From contig NC_087065.1 of assembly GCF_963678635.1 (NCBI RefSeq), positions 31,562,252 through 31,626,251 on the forward strand: a DNA stretch of 64,000 bases. The letters are read 5' to 3'. The position numbers were made by a program, and so were the translations under genes. The notes beneath the pieces were generated by a model. The model saw only the letters and a list, made by a program, of their open reading frames with translations. It did not search any database and was not told where the DNA came from. The stretch is from Symsagittifera roscoffensis. Lineage: Eukaryota; Xenacoelomorpha; Acoela; Convolutidae. Positions 58,332 through 64,000 of the stretch are shown one piece after another. Each line of letters starts with the position of its first letter. Positions within the stretch are counted from its first letter, which is position 1.

Positions 58332-60544
58332 CACAATCAGGTACTAGTGGTGGATGCTTGTTTTTCGTATTTTGTCAAACCAAAACAGAGCGTGGTCATG
58401 CATCGACATCATGTGCTCAAGCAAATACGTGGACTTCTACGCATTCCCATTCGCAATGTGCCCTTCGGGCGCAAATGCCAATGCTCAATTAATTTTGTCG
58501 AGTGAAAATTTTGTAAATAAAAATTCTGATGAATTTTAACTTTAACTACCACCAAAAAACGCAAAGAGTTGAAAGTGTGAAACAATCAAGTTTTTGCTAC
58601 TACCGGGCATGCAGTGAGACTGATTTCGGCAAAAATAAAATGGAAAATGAAGGAAATGGAAAGAAAAAAATTGTTCAAAATAAGAACGCAATTTCAAAAA
58701 CTTATTTGATCTCCGCTAATGTCATAATTCCGATCAGGCTAATTTCAGATTTTGAGCGTAGAGTTTAAGGTTACGGCTGCTCCCTCTACAGGTCCCAGAG
58801 GGACCGAGTGAGCATCCTACCTCGATCCAGGATAACGGATAGTTGCTTTTAATTTTTCACAAAATCTTTTTTCACTAATGCTTGTTTTCAATTCCTCATG
58901 AGAAGCTGTATAAATTTTTTTAAAAATTGATTTTATTAATCAATGCTTCCAAGAACAACTGATGTTAGGCGGTTATAAATGCGGTTGGTGAAAACTAGTA
59001 AGGGATAATGATGAGAAAAAATGTAAGTTTTCAAATGAATTTAAAAACAGTTTTTTTTCTTTTTTCTTTTGTAAATCGGGAGAAATAAATCAGTTTTTTT
59101 TAAGTTTTCCTCGCACCACCCACTGTTCTTAAGTAATGAAGATTCCTGTTCTAGCAGTTTATAATACTTTGGCAGGAAAAACAACAATATGATGTAAAAT
59201 GTTTTAAAAAAGAGAAAAAATTAAAAATTATGTTTTTTTTTAAAAAAACCAAAAACTTTTAATTTTCAAAATTGAAAAAAAGTGAAAATTAATTGCATAT
59301 TACAATTCAGCGTACCCAACTTAGTGGGTCTAGCGTTTTAAATTACCAAAAAATGTTGAAAATTGTAGATTTTATGAAGTTTTCATTTTGGCTATTTTTC
59401 CTTGTCGCCTCCACTTAAGGCACCTTTGAGCCAACTTGAGAAACTGGAACCTGAACAAGCTATACAGATAGTCTGAATGAGCCATTTTCAGCTTGATAAC
59501 ACGCCTGGAAGAAAAAAAACTCTAGAAAAGAATGAAAACTTTGATTTTTAACCTTTTTTCTTCTTCAAATGGTGTTACTTAGAATAATTTTTCAGCTGAA
59601 AAGTTGAAAAAAATCAAAAAAATTCAAATTTTGAAAAAATTTTAAAAAAATCTCATCAGTCTGTTTATTGGAGTCTTCGAGGTTTTGGGGACTTTATCTG
59701 GCGGCTAACAACAAGTGGATCACTTATTTTGAAATTTCGAGAAAGGTCAAAAAAACATGTTTTTTCGATTTTTTTGACAGAATTCCGAAAGCAATATCTT
59801 GGCTTAAAACAAAAATGAGGGCCTAAAATTAGTACAAACAATACTCCCACATAAAGTACATTAGGTTGGAAACAAAAAATTGACTCTGACTCAAAAATCG
59901 TTTTTAAACTTTATTTCTGAACAAAAAATTGTAAAAAAAAGAAAAATTTAAAATTTTTTTGAAAAAAATGATTGTTTTGAAAAAGTGCCAATTTTTAGCT
60001 GAAACTTTTCATTTTAGCTAATAAAGCCAGAGCAATGCCCTTTAAGCTCAAATAAATTAATTATGCAAATTATTTTCAAGTTTTTTCGTTAAAGCCTTTT
60101 ATTTTGAAAAAGTATTCAAAAATGGGTAAAAAAAAGTCAAAAAAATCAATTTTCTCCGATTCAAAAGCCTCCACTACCATGATGATTAGTGCGTTAGATA
60201 GGACTGCTCAGATCAATTTAGACGTTCTTTCATAAGTATATCGAAATTTTTACTTATTTTTGAGAATTAAGCAGAATAAAAACTTTTCCCAAATTGGGCA
60301 AAAAGCCCAAATTAGCCCAAACACCTGTTAAAAATTGTTGGGTCAAAAAATCACAAAAGGAAACCCCTATTCGTTTGACATTTTAGGGCCGCATGCAAAA
60401 AATTAGACCAATCTAACCTGACAATTTCGAGAATCAACTTTTTTGTCAAAATTCTCTAAAGACCAATTTAGGGAGATTACTTGTACCGGTGGGGGCCCTA
60501 CCCCACCTAAAAAATTTTTGAAATGCTGGAACGCGGCCACCTAG
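58332..60544 (+). repeat. Region B unit Y12
   Basis: 2,213 bp copy of Y10 at an offset of 4,430 bp, two unit lengths. Cassette ggtactagtgg. Confidence 0.85.
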
Positions 60545-62759
60545 CACAATCAGGTACTAGTGGTGGATGTTTGTTTTTCGTATTTAGTCAAACCAAAAGA
60601 GAGCGTGGTCATGCATCGACATCATGTGCTCAAGCAAATATGTGGACTTCTACGCATTCCCATTCGCAATGCGCCCTTCGGGCGCAAATGCCAATGTTCA
60701 ACTAATTTTGGCAGGTGAAAAAAAATTTTTACAGAAAAATTCTGATAAATTTTAATTTAAACTATCACCAAAAAACGCAAAGAATTCAAAGTGTGAAACA
60801 ATCAAGTTTTTGCTATTACCGAGCATGCAGTGAGACTGATTTCGGCAAAAGTAAAAGAAAAAATGAAGGAAATGGAAAGAAAAAAACTGTTCAAAATAAG
60901 AACGCAACATCAAAAACTTATTTGATATCCGCTAATGTCATAATTCCGATCAGGCTGATTTCAGACTTTAAGCGTAGATTTTACGGTTACGGCTGCTCTC
61001 TCTACAGGTCCCAGAGGGACCGAGTGAGCATCCTACCTCGATCCAGGATAACGGATAGTTGTTTTAAATTTTTCACAAAATATTTTTTCACTAATGCTTG
61101 TATTCAACTCCTGATGAGAAGCTGCATAAATTTTAAAAAATTGATTTTTTTTATCAATGCTTCCAAGAACAACTGATGTTAGGCGGTTACAAATGCGGTT
61201 GGTGAAAACTAGTTAGGGATAATGATGAGAAAAATTGTAAGTTTTCAAATGAATTTAAAAACAGTTTTTTTCTTTTTTTCTTTTGTAAATCGGGAGAAAT
61301 GAATCAGTTTTTTTTAAGTTTTTCTCACACCACCCACTGTTCCTAAGAAATGAAGATTCCTGTTCTAGCCGTTTATAACACTTTGGCAGAAAAAACATCA
61401 ATATGATGTAAAATGTTTTAAAAAAGAGAAAAAGTTAAAAATTATGTTTTTTTTTTTGAAAATCAAAAAATTGTAATTTTCAAAATTGAAAAAAAGTAAA
61501 AATTAATTGCATATTACAATTCACCGTACCCAACTTAGTGGGTATAGCATTTTAAATTACCAAAAAATGTTGAAAATTGTAGATTTTATGAAGTTTTCAT
61601 TTTGGCTATTTTTCCTTGTCGCCTCCACTTAAGGCACCTTTGAGCCAACTTGAGAAACTGGAACCTAAACAAGCTATACAGATAGTCTGAATGAGCCATT
61701 TTCAGCGTGATAACACGCCTGGAAGAAAAAAAACTCCAGAAAAGAAAGAAAATTTTGAACTTTAACCTTTTTTCTTCTTCAAATGGCGATACTTAGAATA
61801 ATTTTTCAGCTGAAAAGTTCAAAAAAAATCAAAAAATTCAAATTTTGAAAAAATTTTAAAAAAATCTCATCAGTCTGTTTATTGGAGTCTTCGAGGTTTT
61901 GGGAGATCTTATCTGGCGGCTAACAACAAAAGGATCACTTATTATAAAAATTTGAGAAAGATCAAAAAAACATGTTTTTTCGATTTTTTGACAGAATTCC
62001 GAAAGCAATATCTTGGCTAAAAACAAAAATGAGGGCCTAAAATTAGTACAAACCGTACTCCCACATAAAGTACATTAGGTTGGAAACAAAAAATTGACTC
62101 TGACTCAAAAATCGTTTTTTAACTTTATTTGTGAACAAAAAATTGTAAAAAAATCAAAAATTAAAAAATTTTTTGAAAAAAACGATTGTTTTGAAAAAGT
62201 GCCAATTTTTAGCTGAAACTTTTCTTTTTAGCTAAGAAAGCCAGAGCAATGTTCTTAAAGCTCAAATAATTTAATTAAGCAAATTATTTTCAAGTTTTTT
62301 CGTTAAAGGCTTTTATTTTGAAAAAGTATTCAAAAATGGGTAAAAAAAAGTCAAAAAAATTAATTTTCTCAGATTGAAAAACCTCCACTGCCATGATGAT
62401 TAGTTCGTTCGATAGGACTACTGAGATCAATTTAGACGTATTTTCATAAGTATATCAAAATTTTTATTTATTTTTGAGAATTAAGCAAAATAAAAACTTT
62501 TCCCAAATTGGGCAAAAAGCCCAAATTAGCCCAAACACCTGTTAAAAATTGTTGGGTCAAAAAGTCACAAAAGGAAACTCCTATTCGTTTGACATTTTAG
62601 GGCCGCATGCAAAAAATTAGACCATTCTAACCTGACAATTTCGAGAATCGACTTTTTTGCAAAATTTCTCTATAGTCCATTTGAGGGATATTACTTGTAC
62701 CGGTGGGGGCCCCTACCCCACCTCAAAAAATTTTGTAATGCTGGAACGCGGCCACCTAG
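60545..62759 (+). repeat. Region B unit Y13
   Basis: 2,215 bp, ggtactagtgg cassette. Like Y1 it precedes an X module, and it shares with Y1 gggtcaaaaagtcac and the aaaaattaaaaaatttttt variant. This suggests a larger repeat composed of several Y units plus one X. Confidence 0.85.
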
Positions 62760-62773
62760 AGGAAATTGTTTCG

Positions 62774-62809
62774 CCCCACCCACCCGACCTAAGCCTTTAC
62801 CCACCCACC
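62774..62809 (-). other. G-rich tract of X3 (possible quadruplex on minus strand)
   Basis: CCCC-A-CCC-A-CCC then CCC-A-CCC-A-CC. Position after CTAG is the same as in X1. Confidence 0.5.
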
Positions 62810-63234
62810 TGCTTAGTCAGGCAGCTTCCTCGTCGTTTTTTGAAATTTGGTTCATACCGTAGCTGGAATCGATTAATGGTTTTCCCTAATACATGAAACT
62901 TTGACAGACAGATATCCAACTATTTGATAGAGCATTTTTCGAATCACTTCTTCGAATAGATTTTCAAAAAAAGCCTAAAAAAATCATGCGCTTTTATTAC
63001 ATATGTCATCGAAGCAAAAAGAGTACCGTGTTGGTTCCATAAATGGCTCCCACTACCCACAATGCTAAGATGCAGGAAAAATACCTTTCTATTAAATTTG
63101 AGATACAATGTCTCATGAAGGAAATGGAAACGCTATCCTAGGGTGCAGGTTTTCTGAAAAAATGGTATCAGCTGAAACATAACAGCACAACATAGCGGCT
63201 GCTCTCTATTTCTCTGCTCTTTATTCGAGGTCCC

Positions 63235-63276
63235 GGATGCCCCTACCTGGGACCACAAGGGTCCCAGGGCGCATCC
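63235..63276. other. Hairpin H2, X3 form
   Basis: Same arrangement as in X2: ggatgcccc / gggcgcatcc with inner GGGACC/GGTCCC. Preceded by gcggctgctctct near 63,195. Confidence 0.72.
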
Positions 63277-64000
63277 TATAGGGATTAAAGCATCAAACGT
63301 ACAATCATGAAATGAGAAATTCTAATCACTTATTACAATGTTCCATATTTCATTTTGCTCAGCAATCAGTAAACTGTTGTATTTTTAACTTGAAGAGCCT
63401 ATTATATTATCAAACAAAATTTTTCGATAAAAATTACATTTTCTTTTAGTTTTTCAAACAATATTTTACAATTTGAAACAAAAAGAAACCTTGCATTTCT
63501 TTGCAGTAACTAAGTCAGTGCACTGTAGCTACACTAGTGAATGTAAAACATAGTTAAAAAAACGGACAACTGAATCTGGTTTTTTAAATTTAATGTTTTT
63601 TTGTTCGGCTTTTAAATAGGATCACGTCAATTAATAATTGAAATTGAGCAAAGACAAGAATATAACACTCGCAATTTTTGTTCAATATTGACTAGAAAAA
63701 TGATCAAACCACTCTATATTGCCTATGGCAAGCTCAAAACATCCATCAAAAACCACTTTTGTTCACTTTTAAAATTGAATTATTTTTCGACCAAAAAAAG
63801 TTAGAGATGAAATTGAAAAAAAAACGAAAATTTACTTAATTTGAAAAAATTGGTGTCAAACTGCCTTATCCATAGAAACACTTTCTATGAACCTATTCAG
63901 AAAGGTTTTGTTGAGCAATGCCGAAAAAATTACCCCTTTTGAGAAAAATTCAAAAAACACATTTTTGGTTAACTCAAAAAAGTGGAAAAAGTGGGAAAAG

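Larger units (their letters stand above)
62760..64000 (+). repeat. Region B module X3 (runs off the window)
   Basis: Starts aggaaattgtttcgcccc like X1 but continues with an X2-like leader (aagcaaaaagagtaccgtg; H2-X at 63,235-63,276; tatggcaagctcaaaac). It is therefore a mosaic of the two. The window ends inside its first sub-repeat. Confidence 0.78.

Noticed and set aside
60715-61176. Longest frame, 153 codons.
   Set aside because: It is the recurrent short frame extended at both ends by chance loss of stops in Y13 only. Its composition follows oligo-A and oligo-T tracts.
29171-62759. A classic Helitron.
   Set aside because: CTAG and a hairpin are present, but the hairpin is about 33 bases from CTAG, the start is not TC and no Rep/helicase coding sequence is seen. 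Kept only as a hypothesis.
1-64000. CRISPR array, prokaryotic operon, rRNA or telomere repeats.
   Set aside because: Repeat units are hundreds to thousands of bases long without spacer-repeat alternation. There is no run of adjoining long frames, no recognisable rRNA core and no short telomeric repeat.

Overview
This 64 kb window shows no convincing protein-coding gene. It is AT-rich eukaryotic nuclear DNA made almost entirely of two unrelated tandem-repeat (satellite) arrays joined at about 29,167. All open frames are short (longest 153 codons), recur once per repeat unit and are broken in sister units, so I treat them as by-products of repetition. Pol III-type tRNA-Ser sequence (long-arm body, A and B boxes, oligo-T downstream) and nested higher-order repeats indicate a eukaryote. 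The oligo-A/oligo-T rich style resembles invertebrate, perhaps nematode, intergenic DNA, but that is only an impression. All comparisons below were made by eye.

Region A (1-29,166) is an array of roughly 620-740 bp units, each with a tRNA-Ser(GCT)-derived core. About 43 cores or relics can be placed. They range from near-cloverleaf (6,209-6,290; 9,861-9,942; 28,968-29,053 on the minus strand) to collapsed. The plus-strand part (1-25,604) has an approximately 2.54 kb higher-order repeat at the left, an approximately 2.0 kb higher-order repeat near 8.5-12.4 kb, a very uniform 666-668 bp block near 13-15.8 kb, an approximately 725 bp variant block near 16.4-20.4 kb, and a diverged part to 25.6 kb. 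At 25,604 the array flips to the minus strand. The plus-strand interval 23,640-25,604 is mirrored by 26,940-28,905. Both inner ends of this fold-back lie inside a stem-loop present in every unit.

Region B (29,167-64,000) is a modular array. Thirteen units of about 2,215 bp (Y1-Y13) and three different modules (X1, X2 and a partial X3) are joined head to tail, always at a CTAG. X modules contain their own 522 bp sub-repeats. Y and X modules end in the same way: a GC-rich hairpin, a spacer, then CTAG. The hairpin arms differ between module types but stay fully paired. A second, larger hairpin is also common to X and Y. Y3 and Y8 differ by one base as far as I can see, and Y10 and Y12 appear identical, which points to recent gene conversion, segmental copying or an assembly artefact.

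Nothing here forms a pathway. The interest lies in genome architecture: a tRNA gene captured as the seed of a satellite, a hairpin-centred fold-back inversion, and a hairpin/CTAG-ended modular satellite with compensatory stem changes.
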